A stretch of 64,000 bases of DNA, from assembly GCA_045222295.1 (NCBI GenBank), contig JBGUXP010000015.1, positions 81,763 to 145,762 of the forward strand. Direction: 5' to 3'. Positions within the stretch are counted from its first letter, which is position 1; each line of letters opens with the position of its first letter. The position numbers were made by a program, and so were the translations under genes. The stretch is from Colimorpha sp045222295 (GTDB lineage Bacteria > Bacteroidota > Bacteroidia > Bacteroidales > P3). The notes under the pieces are model-generated. The model was not told where the DNA came from. It ran no database searches and saw only the letters and a list, made by a program, of their open reading frames with translations. This document shows positions 16,871 through 26,296 of the stretch, piece by piece.

Positions 16871-17275
16871 TTATTTTTCCTCTTCTTCTTCAGCGGCCTG
16901 CTCAGCGGCGACTTGCTGCTGCTTGCGCACCTCGTCGAGCATATTGCACTTGCCTGTGAAAACGGCACCCGGCTCGATAGAGAGCTTGTTGATGAGAATG
17001 TCGCCTTTGACACGTGCTGTACTGTGGAGCGAGAGGAGCTCCTTGACAGAGAGGTTGCCATTGACGGTGCCGATAATGTTGGCGTTCATACAGAGGATGT
17101 TTCCATTGACAATACCAGAGTCTCCGACAACAAGTTTGCCGTTGAGCTGGATATTTCCCTCGAGGGTACCGTCGAGACGGAAGTCGCCGGTGGCGGTGAT
17201 GTCGCCCTTAATTACGGTGCCACTGGTGATGATGTTGATTGAATTGGTGTTTTCAGTTTCCATTGTTCTGGCCAT
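16871..17275 (-). CDS. Bactofilin
   Basis: A 134-residue polymer-forming cytoskeletal protein. The core shows the repeating right-handed beta-helix pattern: GTVIKGDITATGDFRLDGTLEGNI, GKLVVGDSGIVNGNI and NGNLSVKELLSLHSTARVKGDI. A glutamine/glutamate-rich tail (EVRKQQQVAAEQAAEEEEEK) ends it. Bactofilins self-assemble into filaments that place envelope enzymes. An M23 peptidase partner is often adjacent; here the upstream gene is porW instead. Confidence 0.93.
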   Translation of the reverse strand: MARTMETENTNSINIITSGTVIKGDITATGDFRLDGTLEGNIQLNGKLVVGDSGIVNGNILCMNANIIGTVNGNLSVKELLSLHSTARVKGDILINKLSIEPGAVFTGKCNMLDEVRKQQQVAAEQAAEEEEEK

Positions 17276-17308
17276 AATTTTTAATTTATTATTTCTAAAT
17301 TCTAATTT

Positions 17309-20095
17309 CTAACGTTTGTTGAGATAATAACGATTGAAGAAGAGCATGTAGGCCGCCACATCCTTGCGGTTGTAGAAGGTGGCGTAGTTCTGTGTAGTGA
17401 TGGGGAAGAACTGGTAGTCTTTGTCAGCATACTGTCGCAGGGGGCTTTCATCTTGCTGGAGGTGACGCCAGTAGTTCATAGCCTCGTCAGCGGTGATGAA
17501 GCGGTGGACGGTGAGTATCTGGGTAGAATCGGTGAAGAGTGCTGCATTGACCTTATAGCCAGAGTTGGAGTAATACCGGTTGTTGAACTCGCCGATTTTG
17601 AACTGGAGCTCGGTAGCCTTGATGGAGCGGTCGTTGATAACGATGGCCACGAAGTACTGCTGGTTTTCGCGATAGCGGTAGACCTGCGCCTCGGGAGGTA
17701 AGGGCTTCTCTTCATTGGATGTAGTAGATGAGGGGTTGGAGGACTCTGAACGTGTCTTCTCCACCAACTGGTTACGTGCGCGACGCTCATCGGAAGGCGT
17801 TATCTCCTCGTTGGAGGCATAGGCTTCGAAGGTGGAATCGAGCAACAAATCAAGTTGTGCCTGTGCCAGGGGCTGGATGCTGTCGGAGACAGGGAGTGCT
17901 GCGAGTTGCCGGAAGAGGTCAACGGCATCGGCTCGGTTTCCAGTCTTGGCAAAAGCCAGTCCTTTCCAATAGCGAAACTTGTTGACAACAGGGTTGGCGG
18001 GATAAATTTCCTCAGCCTCATCGCTGAGATGAATGACATGGGAGTAATGCCCATCGAGATAGTGGTTGTAGATTTCCTCGTAGTCGGCCTCAATGCGGCG
18101 AGAGCGACGGATGAGTTCCTTGTAGTATTCATTGTCGCGAATAAGATTGGCAAAGTCGCTGTCGGGAAAACCCATGAGGACCATGTCGCGGTAGTAGTTG
18201 GCCTGAGGAGTATTACCTTGACGGTCGTAGATACGATAGAGCATATAGAAGGCCTGAACAATTTCGGGATAGGCTGTATAGTCTTTTGCCAGACGAAGAT
18301 AATTCTCGAGGGCTCGGGTAATATTGCCGACACCGTCGTAGAAAATATAGCCTGCGTTAAGGAGCGAAATAGAGGTGAGGGAGTCAATGGAGTCAAGTGC
18401 CTGCTGGGTTGTAGGGAGGTCTTTAAGGTAGTAGGCAACACTATGTGGGTCATTAGGATCTCCCATAGCATCTTTGGTTCTTGTAGTGACAGCCGAGCTG
18501 TCACCCACACTGGTGGTATCACTTTCATCATCTGCCAAATCGTCTTCGATGAAGTTGAAAGAGTTTTTGTTGGAGAGGAACCAGAGGTCCTCGAGGGTAC
18601 GCAACCCCCAGCGCTGACGGAAGGTTTCCTTACCCTTGGAGACGGTCTGAGGGGTATAGAAGTACCAGTCGCCAGTGAGGGTATTCTGCTGCTCGCGGGC
18701 ATCATTGCGGAGTTCTTCAAGGAGGGCGCGCTCCTTTTCCTCCTCCTCATGCTTGCGCACTTCCTCAATCTTGCCATTGATAAGTTTAGTGCGCTCACTC
18801 TCGGACATGGAGGTCACGGCGAGAAGGCTGTCGCAACGCTCATAGACACGGGTGTAGGAGGTCAGTTCGGTGAGCATCTCGAAGCGACGTCGGATATAGT
18901 CAAAGCGCTGGTAGTCAGAGGTGATGCACTGCATGGCAGTGTCGTAGTAGCGCTGCGCGAGGTCGTAGTTTTCAAAAACCTCATACTGCACCTCGCCCAT
19001 GCGGAGGGCTGACTGTGCCTTCTGTGCTTTGTTGACGGTAGCGGCGGCGACACTCATGCGATAGTTGTCGCAAGCTTTCTGTGGCTGCTTGACACCGAGG
19101 AACATTTCGCCCTTGGCGAAAAAAATCTGGTCTCGATATTCCTCATTCTTCTTGTCCTTGAGCATGTCATCGAGCTGGTGCTCAAGTTTGGCGATATCGG
19201 CATGTTCGAGGTCGGCACAGGATGCCTGACCCAACTTGGCATTAAACTCCAAGACATAGGGAGGGTGATAGCGCAATACCTCGCCATAGTATTTGGCAGC
19301 CACAGCCCGTTTATCGAGCTTGCGGTAAATCTGAGCCATAAGAAAGGACAGGCGGGCCTTGGTGTAGCTGTCGGAGGAGACATCGATAGCGTTGTGAATA
19401 TACTCGACGGCTTTCTTGTATTTCTCCTGAGGGACGGTGGCTTCGACCATAGCACAATAGAGCTTGTCGCGCTGACTGCGCGAGAAGTTGCCCTTGCCGA
19501 GGTTCTGCACCAATTGGTCGAGGGCGGCTTCAGCCTCGTCAAAGCGTTTTTCCCTAACCATGCAGCGAGCCAGGAGGACAGCCCCCTGGTCACCAGCCGA
19601 GGTACCTTGGAACTGCTGGATAAGGATGTTGCAGGTGTTGGCGGTGGAGACAAAGTCGTGCTTATAGAAAGTGGCATAGGCCGTCAAGAGGTAGCAATCC
19701 TTGATATAAGCGACATGCTCCACCCCCTTTATGAAGATGCTATGCTTCTGAATGCCTTTGACTCCCTTCTCGATGGCACGGTCCATCTCGGGATAAAGGC
19801 TACGAGAGAGCTCGTCACTACCAATGTTTTCGGGCGGCAGAAACTGAGTGTAGTCATCGACAGCCTGGGAGCGAAGCTTTTTCTTGCCGGCCTTAAGGCT
19901 CTCATTGCCGTTCCACCAGACGTTATAATGACAGGTGGTATTGTGGTACTGAATGTTGGTCCACTTGGCCTTCTCGGTGGAACAGGAAGAAAACAGAATG
20001 AAGAATGAAAAATAAAGAATGAAGAATCGGCTGACGTGAACCAACCGCTTCAACTTTTTTGATTTCAGATTTCTATTTAATTCTTCACTCTTCAT
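17309..20095 (-). CDS. porW: PorW/SprE-like TPR lipoprotein of the type IX secretion system
   Basis: A 928-residue lipoprotein. The lipobox FSSC38 follows a hydrophobic core RFFILYFSFFILF, and the mature start KAKWTNIQYHNTTCHYNVWWNG is typical of PorW/SprE. TPR-like helices fill the protein (ARLSFLMAQIYRKLDKRAVAAKYYGEVL). In known systems PorW links the T9SS outer-membrane translocon to the periplasmic ring. The signal-peptide core and first residues (MKSEELNRNLKSKK) are encoded by complementary GAATGAAGA-type words. A further palindrome, GTGACAG/CTGTCAC, sits in frame at 18486-18504. The name rests on overall pattern and recall. Confidence 0.8.
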   Translation of the reverse strand: MKSEELNRNLKSKKLKRLVHVSRFFILYFSFFILFSSCSTEKAKWTNIQYHNTTCHYNVWWNGNESLKAGKKKLRSQAVDDYTQFLPPENIGSDELSRSLYPEMDRAIEKGVKGIQKHSIFIKGVEHVAYIKDCYLLTAYATFYKHDFVSTANTCNILIQQFQGTSAGDQGAVLLARCMVREKRFDEAEAALDQLVQNLGKGNFSRSQRDKLYCAMVEATVPQEKYKKAVEYIHNAIDVSSDSYTKARLSFLMAQIYRKLDKRAVAAKYYGEVLRYHPPYVLEFNAKLGQASCADLEHADIAKLEHQLDDMLKDKKNEEYRDQIFFAKGEMFLGVKQPQKACDNYRMSVAAATVNKAQKAQSALRMGEVQYEVFENYDLAQRYYDTAMQCITSDYQRFDYIRRRFEMLTELTSYTRVYERCDSLLAVTSMSESERTKLINGKIEEVRKHEEEEKERALLEELRNDAREQQNTLTGDWYFYTPQTVSKGKETFRQRWGLRTLEDLWFLSNKNSFNFIEDDLADDESDTTSVGDSSAVTTRTKDAMGDPNDPHSVAYYLKDLPTTQQALDSIDSLTSISLLNAGYIFYDGVGNITRALENYLRLAKDYTAYPEIVQAFYMLYRIYDRQGNTPQANYYRDMVLMGFPDSDFANLIRDNEYYKELIRRSRRIEADYEEIYNHYLDGHYSHVIHLSDEAEEIYPANPVVNKFRYWKGLAFAKTGNRADAVDLFRQLAALPVSDSIQPLAQAQLDLLLDSTFEAYASNEEITPSDERRARNQLVEKTRSESSNPSSTTSNEEKPLPPEAQVYRYRENQQYFVAIVINDRSIKATELQFKIGEFNNRYYSNSGYKVNAALFTDSTQILTVHRFITADEAMNYWRHLQQDESPLRQYADKDYQFFPITTQNYATFYNRKDVAAYMLFFNRYYLNKR
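18486..18504. repeat. In-frame GTGACAG/CTGTCAC palindrome in porW
   Basis: A perfect 7-bp inverted repeat with a 5-nt centre, encoding part of TTSVGDSSAVTT, a serine/threonine-rich stretch between TPR regions. Confidence 0.55.
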
Positions 20096-20106
20096 TCATC
20101 ATTCTT
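19991..20106. repeat. Complementary word repeats forming the porW leader and signal peptide
   Basis: On the coding strand GAATGAAGAGTGAAGAATTAA words cover the start codon region (20106-20064). After about 36 nt, ATTCTTCATTC words (20027-19991) encode FFILYFSFFILF, the hydrophobic core of the signal peptide. The halves are reverse complements. Confidence 0.78.
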
Positions 20107-20109
20107 AAT

Positions 20110-21210
20110 TTACACGTTAAACCGGAAGTGCATGATGTCGCCGTCCTGGACAACATAGTCTTTTCCCTCGACCGAAATCTTGCCAGCCTCGCGGCATTTG
20201 GCCTCGCTGCCAAGGGAGACATAATCCTCATACTTGATAACTTCGGCACGGATGAAGCCACGTTCGAAGTCGGAGTGGATGATGCCAGCTGTTTGCGGAG
20301 CTTTCATACCTTTGCGGAACGTCCAAGCACGGCATTCCTTGGGACCGGCGGTGAGGAATGTCTGGAGGTTGAGTAGCTTGTAGGCAGCCTTAATGAGGCG
20401 GTTGACGCCACTTTCCTTGAGACCGAGATCCTCGAGGAACATCTGTTTTTCCTCATATGTCTCCAACTCGGCGATATCAGCTTCGATACCGGCACCGATG
20501 ACCAGCACCTCGGCGTTTTCGTCCTTCACAGCCTCGCGTACAGCATCAACATACTTGTTTCCGTTAACCACGGAACTCTCGTCGACGTTACAGACATACA
20601 AAACAGGCTTGGAGGTCAAGAGCATCAGGTCTTTGGCCACCTCGGCCTGGTTCTCATCCAATTCCACAGTTCGTGCACTCTTGCCCGAAAGCAAGGCTTC
20701 CTTGTAAAGGTCCATCACCTCAACAAGCTTTTTGGCACGGGCATCACCACCAGCTTTGCCTTTCTTCACCTCCTTGTCATAACGATTCTCGATGGTCTCG
20801 AGATCTTTAAACTGCAACTCAAGGTCAATAGTCAGCTTGTCGCGCACAGGGTCGACAGATCCGTCAACATGGGTAATGTTATCGTCATCAAAGCAACGCA
20901 GCACATGGATGATAGCATCGCAGTTACGGATGTCGGCGAGGAACTTGTTTCCGAGTCCCTCACCCTTGGAGGCACCCTTGACGAGGCCTGCGATATCAAC
21001 AATTTCCACCGTGGCGGGGACCACGCTGGCGGGACGCTCGATCTCCACCAGCTTAGCCAGACGCTCGTCGGGCACGGTGATGACTCCCACATTGGGCTCG
21101 ATGGTACAGAACGGGAAGTTGGCAGCCTGTGCTTTAGCATTGCTCAGACAGTTGAAGAGGGTCGACTTACCCACATTGGGCAGTCCTACGATTCCACATT
21201 GCAGGCTCAT
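20110..21210 (-). CDS. ychF: YchF-type redox/ribosome-associated ATPase
   Basis: A 366-residue YchF/Ola1-family protein. The P-loop is GIVGLPNVGKSTLFN (6-20), switch regions include EIVDIAGLVKGASKGEGLGN, and the usual NKxD becomes NVDES in VLYVCNVDESS, consistent with the family's ATP preference. A C-terminal TGS-like domain ends in RAEVIKYEDY...DYVVQDGDIMHFRFNV. It binds ribosomes and affects translation and oxidative-stress response. Its start overlaps the glycosyltransferase stop by ATGA. Confidence 0.96.
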   Translation of the reverse strand: MSLQCGIVGLPNVGKSTLFNCLSNAKAQAANFPFCTIEPNVGVITVPDERLAKLVEIERPASVVPATVEIVDIAGLVKGASKGEGLGNKFLADIRNCDAIIHVLRCFDDDNITHVDGSVDPVRDKLTIDLELQFKDLETIENRYDKEVKKGKAGGDARAKKLVEVMDLYKEALLSGKSARTVELDENQAEVAKDLMLLTSKPVLYVCNVDESSVVNGNKYVDAVREAVKDENAEVLVIGAGIEADIAELETYEEKQMFLEDLGLKESGVNRLIKAAYKLLNLQTFLTAGPKECRAWTFRKGMKAPQTAGIIHSDFERGFIRAEVIKYEDYVSLGSEAKCREAGKISVEGKDYVVQDGDIMHFRFNV

Positions 21211-22139
21211 ATCTCTTTCTCGATTAAGTATTGGTTACGAGTAGTACTATTGCGGCAGACGAGCTCGCCAATAAACCCTGCCAGGAAGAGCATCACACCC
21301 AACACCAGGAAGAGCATTGAAAGGTAGAACCAAACGCTGGTAGTAAGAGCTATGCGGCCACTCAGACGCAGCACAAGGACGACAATCAGCGAGATGAAGC
21401 CAAAAAGACCAGACACGGTTCCCACGGCACCAAAGAAGTGCATGGGCTGCTTGCCGAACTTGCTCATAAACATGATGCTCATCAGGTCGAGGTAACCGTT
21501 GATGAAGCGGCTCATGCCGAATTTGGTGACACCAAACTCACGCTTGCGGTGCTGGACAACCTTCTCTCCTATCTTGCCGAAACCGGCCCACTTGGCGATG
21601 ACGGGAATAAAGCGGTGCATCTCGCCGTAGACTTCGATGCTCTTCACCACATCGTGGCGGTAGGCCTTAAGGCCGCAGTTGAAGTCATGCAGATAGATAC
21701 CACTCATGCGGCGAGTGGTCCAGTTGAAGAACTTGGAAGGGATGTTCTTGGCCAATTTGGAGTCGTAGCGTTTCTTCTTCCATCCAGAGACCAGATCGTA
21801 GCCCTCCTCTTTAATCATGTGATAGAGCTCGGGAATCTCATCGGGGCTGTCCTGCAAGTCGGCATCCATGGTAATGACCACATCGCCTTCGACGGCATTG
21901 AAGCCGGTATTGAGGGCAGCGCTCTTGCCGTAATTTCTTCTGAACTTAATGCCACGGTATGCGGGATTCTCAGCGTGGAGTTTCTCTATTACTCCCCACG
22001 AGCCGTCCTTTGAACCATCGTCAACCATCACCACTTCGTAGCTGAAGTCATGTTCTTTCATCACACGGTCTATCCATTCGGCCAGATGAGGCAGCGATTC
22101 CGCCTCGTTGTATAACGGTACTACAATTGAAATATCCAT
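21207..22139 (-). CDS. GtrB/DPM1-like family 2 glycosyltransferase
   Basis: A 310-residue GT2 enzyme. The GT-A domain shows SIVVPLYNEAESLPHL, VMVDDGSKDGSW, NTGFNAVEGDVVITMDADLQDSPDEIP and the DFNCGLKAYR motif. Two C-terminal hydrophobic hairpins (FFGAVGTVSGLFGFISLIVVLVL, FYLSMLFLVLGVMLFLAGFIGEL) anchor it in the inner membrane. Relatives transfer a sugar to polyprenyl phosphate, providing a donor for envelope glycans. The sugar is unknown. Confidence 0.9.
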   Translation of the reverse strand: MDISIVVPLYNEAESLPHLAEWIDRVMKEHDFSYEVVMVDDGSKDGSWGVIEKLHAENPAYRGIKFRRNYGKSAALNTGFNAVEGDVVITMDADLQDSPDEIPELYHMIKEEGYDLVSGWKKKRYDSKLAKNIPSKFFNWTTRRMSGIYLHDFNCGLKAYRHDVVKSIEVYGEMHRFIPVIAKWAGFGKIGEKVVQHRKREFGVTKFGMSRFINGYLDLMSIMFMSKFGKQPMHFFGAVGTVSGLFGFISLIVVLVLRLSGRIALTTSVWFYLSMLFLVLGVMLFLAGFIGELVCRNSTTRNQYLIEKEI

Positions 22140-22171
22140 ACTATATATAATGTATTATACTATATTAATTA

Positions 22172-22687
22172 TTATCTCTTTTTTTCTCTCACTTCACCTT
22201 TCTCGTTCCTCAACACCAACGACGACACGAAAGCGCCGAAGCCACCGAGGATAGCCAGCTTGACGGCCGACTCGATGCCCCACCAAGCCGCCCAGTAGTG
22301 CGACGGTGCCGACACCACCGCCTCTTCGCTCCTAAGAGTACTTGTGAAGAGGTCGGCCTGCTCGGAAACAGCACATCCGAAGCCCCATACGAACAGCCCA
22401 TACAGCACACTAGCCACCACTGCTGTCCCCATGCCAAAAAGCATCAGTTCTTTCAGTGTCGCCTTCTTCTCTTCCAACGAATTGCGGTAGAGCAACGTGA
22501 AAAGAAACACTGCCACCAACATGATGCCGTCGCTCATATAGGCTTCCGGGCTCTCGGCGGGCGTACCCATCATATAGCGCACAAGGATATAAAGCATCAG
22601 GAGCACTCCCGTAATCAATCCGCACCGCAGATAGGCTTTACGGTAGTTCCCATGAATGGTGGAATTGTATCTTCTAAAAAACTTCAC
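22172..22687 (-). CDS. DUF4199-like membrane protein
   Basis: A 171-residue protein with about four hydrophobic segments: LRCGLITGVLLMLYILVRYMMG, YMSDGIMLVAVFLFTLLYRN, ELMLFGMGTAVVASVLYGLFVWGF and a last one near SAVKLAILGGFGAFVSSLVL. The size and pattern match DUF4199 proteins, which sit beside GT2 genes of this type in Bacteroidetes. Function unknown. The 32-nt gap to the glycosyltransferase is almost pure A/T. Confidence 0.75.
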   Translation of the reverse strand: MKFFRRYNSTIHGNYRKAYLRCGLITGVLLMLYILVRYMMGTPAESPEAYMSDGIMLVAVFLFTLLYRNSLEEKKATLKELMLFGMGTAVVASVLYGLFVWGFGCAVSEQADLFTSTLRSEEAVVSAPSHYWAAWWGIESAVKLAILGGFGAFVSSLVLRNEKGEVREKKR

Positions 22688-22713
22688 TTTCCTTAAACTT
22701 TAAATAATACTCT

Positions 22714-25700
22714 TTACCTCACATTCGCTTCAAGCGCAGCCCTGACTTTATTTTTTATCTCCAAAGCCCTCTTCTCCGCCACTCCGTGACGTTTAGGACG
22801 GAAGAGGTCGGCATATATCACCTTGCCCAATTTAATCTTGGGATGAGTGATGCTTCCTTTCACGTCTACTCCCACCTTAGCCAAGAGGGGGTTCTTCAGG
22901 AGCTCGAGATGATAGGCACAATCCTTGTTGATTCCCTGTACTCCTGAGATACATATCTGGTAACTCCCCATACTCAGCAAGAATGGCAGCACCTCAATCT
23001 CGGTCCCGTGACCATCATCCATGCAGGTCATCTCCACACTCAGACTGTCTATCTTTATCTTGTCGTCCTTATCTTTCCAGCTTTTAAATTTCATAAACTT
23101 GGCGATAGTGGCGATATCACTGTTGTCCATCACCACTAAGTTTTTACCCGAGATGGCGGCGGCACCTTTCACCGACGACATCTTCGGATGGTAGAAAGCA
23201 TCCAGATACGACTCACCTGCCAAGTGGAAGTTGGCGTTGCCGTTGAATGCCGACAGCATCGGCACCAGCGTGTCAACGGCAGGAATCATGTCCAACAATT
23301 CGTCAATCTGAATGTCCAGCAAGTGGAAATCAATGGCGGCAAAGAGGTTGCCCGGTCGCGGCGACCGGTAGAGGGCCGTTAGCTGCATCGTAGCAGCTTT
23401 GCACACAAAGCCCATCTGGTCCAACACCACACGCCCGTCATTCACCGTCAGCGCGCCCGCCACGTCGTGCAGGTCATTGCCAAAGGCGATACTACGCTTG
23501 ATATGTGTATGAAGCGTTACATTCACATCCCGCGGCACAATGAACGGATTGGCCTCGGCAGGCACTGCATCCTCCTTCCTCATAGCCTCCAGACTGTCCT
23601 TGTCGCTACCCATGCCGCTGAACATGCTCATCATCTGGTCCACATCAGCATAGTCCGAGGTGAAATTCAAGTCGCCCTTCAGCATGGCCTTGTGGTCCAG
23701 CCAGTCTTCCAGATTCTCCACCTCCCCATAGATTTCAAAGTCCGAATGTCCCATCTTCACCTTGGCGGTATGGATGTCGAGAACAGCGGGAGAATAAGCC
23801 ATATTAAATTCAGTGACACGCACATTCTCTGGCATCTGCGGTGTATAGAGAAGCAGATTGTCGACAGTCACATTGAAGCGTGGGTTATACTGCTTAATGA
23901 CATTCTGCTTGGTGGAGTCGAGCCGCACCGAACCTCCGAGTTTAAGCTCGCTGAGAAGCAGAATCGTCGAATCCATCTTTGCATCCGTCTCCCCTACCTT
24001 GATATCAAAGGCTGCGGCCAACTGTTCTTTCATCACATTGTTGACTCCTACCTTGATAGAGGCATTTTCCAGGTCAAGGTTCATCTTCTTCCCGTTCTCC
24101 ACATTTACCTTTCCACTTATCATCTGCACGTCGGCCATCTTTCCTTTCTGCTTGGAAGGCATCTGTAAGGCGATGTCGAGAATCTTCGCATCAGCATGCA
24201 GGCTGTCGTAAGTCACATAGAGATTCTTGAGCTTGACAGTGCCGTTGGCTTTCATCTTGTCGTAGGCCTGCTTCTGCAGTTGGCTCATCTTGAAATTGGC
24301 TTTCAGATCGAGGTCGGCATTACCTTTAGCCATGAATTTTATCCCCTTGGGAATCATCGGTTCCACATCCTCCAGCGGAAGCGTTCCTTTCACGTTGGCA
24401 TCGACCCGCATATCGCCCAGCAGGTTGTCCACACGGCCGCTCGCCGTCAAATCCGTGCCCTGCGTGTGGGCTCTCAAACCCTCTATGGTGACATAACTCT
24501 CTTTCTGCTTGTCGGGATTGATGCCGAAACCTACCTTGCCCTTAATCTTGGTCAGCTTGTAGGGCAGCATCTTCGGGGCATGAAAACGGCCGTCGGTCAA
24601 CGTGACATATCCGCCTACTCCCGGCATCGTGCTGTCCGTCAAGCTGCCCGTGGCTGCCACCACAAAGCCCACCTCGCCGTCCAGTTCCATGCCCTTGCGG
24701 AACGTTACATACTGCGCGGGAATGATGTCCAGCAGCGGCGCCACCCGCCAGTCGCCGTCAGTCTCCACTGCCATATCCAACATCAAAGGTTTCCCATCGC
24801 GAGGCAGGTAACACTGGCCGTTAAGCATCAACCCATAGTCGTCAATCTTTATTTTCGAGTCGCTGAGCCACACCTCCTTCTTGTTGAGTTTCACCACCAC
24901 GTCGGGCATCTCCACCTCCAGAAGCTCTTTCTTCGACCCGCGCAGTTTCTCGTTGATCATCTCCGTGCCCCCAACTTCAAGTTTTCCCTCATCGACTCCA
25001 AGACTCATCTTGCAGCGAGCTTCATCCATGTCGCCAACTCCGTTGAGGTTCAATTTACAGTCTTCCCACCAACTTTCAACCACAGAATTACACAGCGAGT
25101 CGTAGTGTTGCACAATCATCACCCCACTACCCAACTCCACCTCGGCATCCAACTTCTCATCCAGCAGGGAGCCCTTTACATCCAACTCCACATCAGACAT
25201 ATCCAAACGGGTAAACGCCTCACCCTTGCCCCGCATTGTAAAGCAGAGCTCGTCGCTCTCAAGTTCCAGTTTCCCATCGACATCGCTGCCGTCCATCATG
25301 CCTTTCAGGTAGAGGTCCAAAGCCTCCACCGAAGCCTCCATCTCACCATCCTTGATGAAGTCGACATTGAGGTTGTTTATCTTAATCTTCTTCAGGTCTA
25401 TCAGTTCCGGCAACTTCGAAGTGCCTGTATCTTCCTTCTCGCTCTTGGGGAAGATGTCGAAGTTGGCCTCGCCGTCGCTATTGATGTAGAGGTTGGCTGT
25501 GGCATTGTCCATTATCACCTGATGGACAATCACCTTGCCATCCCTTAGGAAAGCCTTAATGTCGATACCTACGGTGAGGCTGCCTATCTTGGCCACCGTA
25601 TCGTTGGCAAAGGGCTGCAACGGGTTTATAATCACCACATCCTCTATCTTCAGGCCCGCGTCGGGGAAGGTGGAGAGGAGTGTCAAGTCGACGTTGCCGA

Positions 25701-25866
25701 ATTTGGCCTCGCAGGTGATAAAGTTGCCGGCCAGGCTGTTGACAATCTTGGTGAGCTTGCTAGGCGTGAAGATAAGCCACAAAGCAACAATCACCGTCAG
25801 CACTATCAGTCCCAACAGCGAGCCCAGCGAGATCCAAGCAATCTTCCAGCCTTTCTTTATCTTCAT
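22714..25866 (-). CDS. AsmA-family protein
   Basis: A 1050-residue envelope protein. An N-terminal membrane anchor (GWKIAWISLGSLLGLIVLTVIVALWLIF) is followed by a long beta-rich body beginning FGNVDLTLLSTFPDAGLKIEDVVI, the AsmA N-terminal domain signature. Repeated amphipathic strands and a C-terminal KGSITHPKIKLG fit the RDD/AsmA group, whose members bridge lipids between the two membranes. Which lipid is moved here is unknown. Its start overlaps the stop of the small lipoprotein gene by ATGA. Confidence 0.88.
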   Translation of the reverse strand: MKIKKGWKIAWISLGSLLGLIVLTVIVALWLIFTPSKLTKIVNSLAGNFITCEAKFGNVDLTLLSTFPDAGLKIEDVVIINPLQPFANDTVAKIGSLTVGIDIKAFLRDGKVIVHQVIMDNATANLYINSDGEANFDIFPKSEKEDTGTSKLPELIDLKKIKINNLNVDFIKDGEMEASVEALDLYLKGMMDGSDVDGKLELESDELCFTMRGKGEAFTRLDMSDVELDVKGSLLDEKLDAEVELGSGVMIVQHYDSLCNSVVESWWEDCKLNLNGVGDMDEARCKMSLGVDEGKLEVGGTEMINEKLRGSKKELLEVEMPDVVVKLNKKEVWLSDSKIKIDDYGLMLNGQCYLPRDGKPLMLDMAVETDGDWRVAPLLDIIPAQYVTFRKGMELDGEVGFVVAATGSLTDSTMPGVGGYVTLTDGRFHAPKMLPYKLTKIKGKVGFGINPDKQKESYVTIEGLRAHTQGTDLTASGRVDNLLGDMRVDANVKGTLPLEDVEPMIPKGIKFMAKGNADLDLKANFKMSQLQKQAYDKMKANGTVKLKNLYVTYDSLHADAKILDIALQMPSKQKGKMADVQMISGKVNVENGKKMNLDLENASIKVGVNNVMKEQLAAAFDIKVGETDAKMDSTILLLSELKLGGSVRLDSTKQNVIKQYNPRFNVTVDNLLLYTPQMPENVRVTEFNMAYSPAVLDIHTAKVKMGHSDFEIYGEVENLEDWLDHKAMLKGDLNFTSDYADVDQMMSMFSGMGSDKDSLEAMRKEDAVPAEANPFIVPRDVNVTLHTHIKRSIAFGNDLHDVAGALTVNDGRVVLDQMGFVCKAATMQLTALYRSPRPGNLFAAIDFHLLDIQIDELLDMIPAVDTLVPMLSAFNGNANFHLAGESYLDAFYHPKMSSVKGAAAISGKNLVVMDNSDIATIAKFMKFKSWKDKDDKIKIDSLSVEMTCMDDGHGTEIEVLPFLLSMGSYQICISGVQGINKDCAYHLELLKNPLLAKVGVDVKGSITHPKIKLGKVIYADLFRPKRHGVAEKRALEIKNKVRAALEANVR

Positions 25867-26252
25867 GGATTAACCCTTTCCAACTTCGTTGTCCTTCCGT
25901 AAATATCCTCCCACCGCACCATCGACGACGAAATTTCCTTGATGGTATACAACTTCACAATATCGATGCCGCCAAGCTCACCACTGCCTTTAAACTCCAC
26001 TTCCAGCTCGTCGCCACCATTAATTGTCCATGTGAAATCGCCGTTGTTCTCGTCCTCAGGGTCGAACTCGCCACGGTTCACCAGATTTCCTGTGCCGTTA
26101 CTCTCAAACGTCCAGTAGTATTGCGTACCTTCCTTCACCCACTCACCATACAACTGGCTAGGACTCACCTCCAGATGGTCGTCCTTGCCGCAACTCCACA
26201 CCAGCGCGCACGCGCACACGAGAAAACAAAAGGATAAAAAATTCTTCTTCAC
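25863..26252 (-). CDS. Lipocalin-like small lipoprotein
   Basis: A 129-residue protein with an SPII signal (FLVCACALVWSC, Cys21). The mature part starts SQLYGEWVKEGTQYYWTFESNGTGNLV and continues with beta strands like a lipocalin-like domain (LYGEW...WTFESNGTG). Ligand and role are unknown. It overlaps the AsmA start and may be co-translated with it. Confidence 0.72.
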   Translation of the reverse strand: MKKNFLSFCFLVCACALVWSCGKDDHLEVSPSQLYGEWVKEGTQYYWTFESNGTGNLVNRGEFDPEDENNGDFTWTINGGDELEVEFKGSGELGGIDIVKLYTIKEISSSMVRWEDIYGRTTKLERVNP

Positions 26253-26253
26253 C

Positions 26254-26296
26254 GACTTTAAGACTTTACGACCTTTTGACTTTACGACTTTACGAC
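26254..26296. repeat. ACTTTACG word repeat at the hpt stop codon
   Basis: GACTTTAAGACTTTACGACCTTTTGACTTTACGACTTTACGAC-type words fill the 29-nt gap and run into hpt, encoding its last residues VVKS and the stop. Similar words lie at 56880-56906. Confidence 0.65.

Noticed and set aside
24196..25548. Long open frame opposite the AsmA-like gene (450 codons, plus)
   Set aside because: Histidine- and leucine-rich shadow with no start signal or family match.
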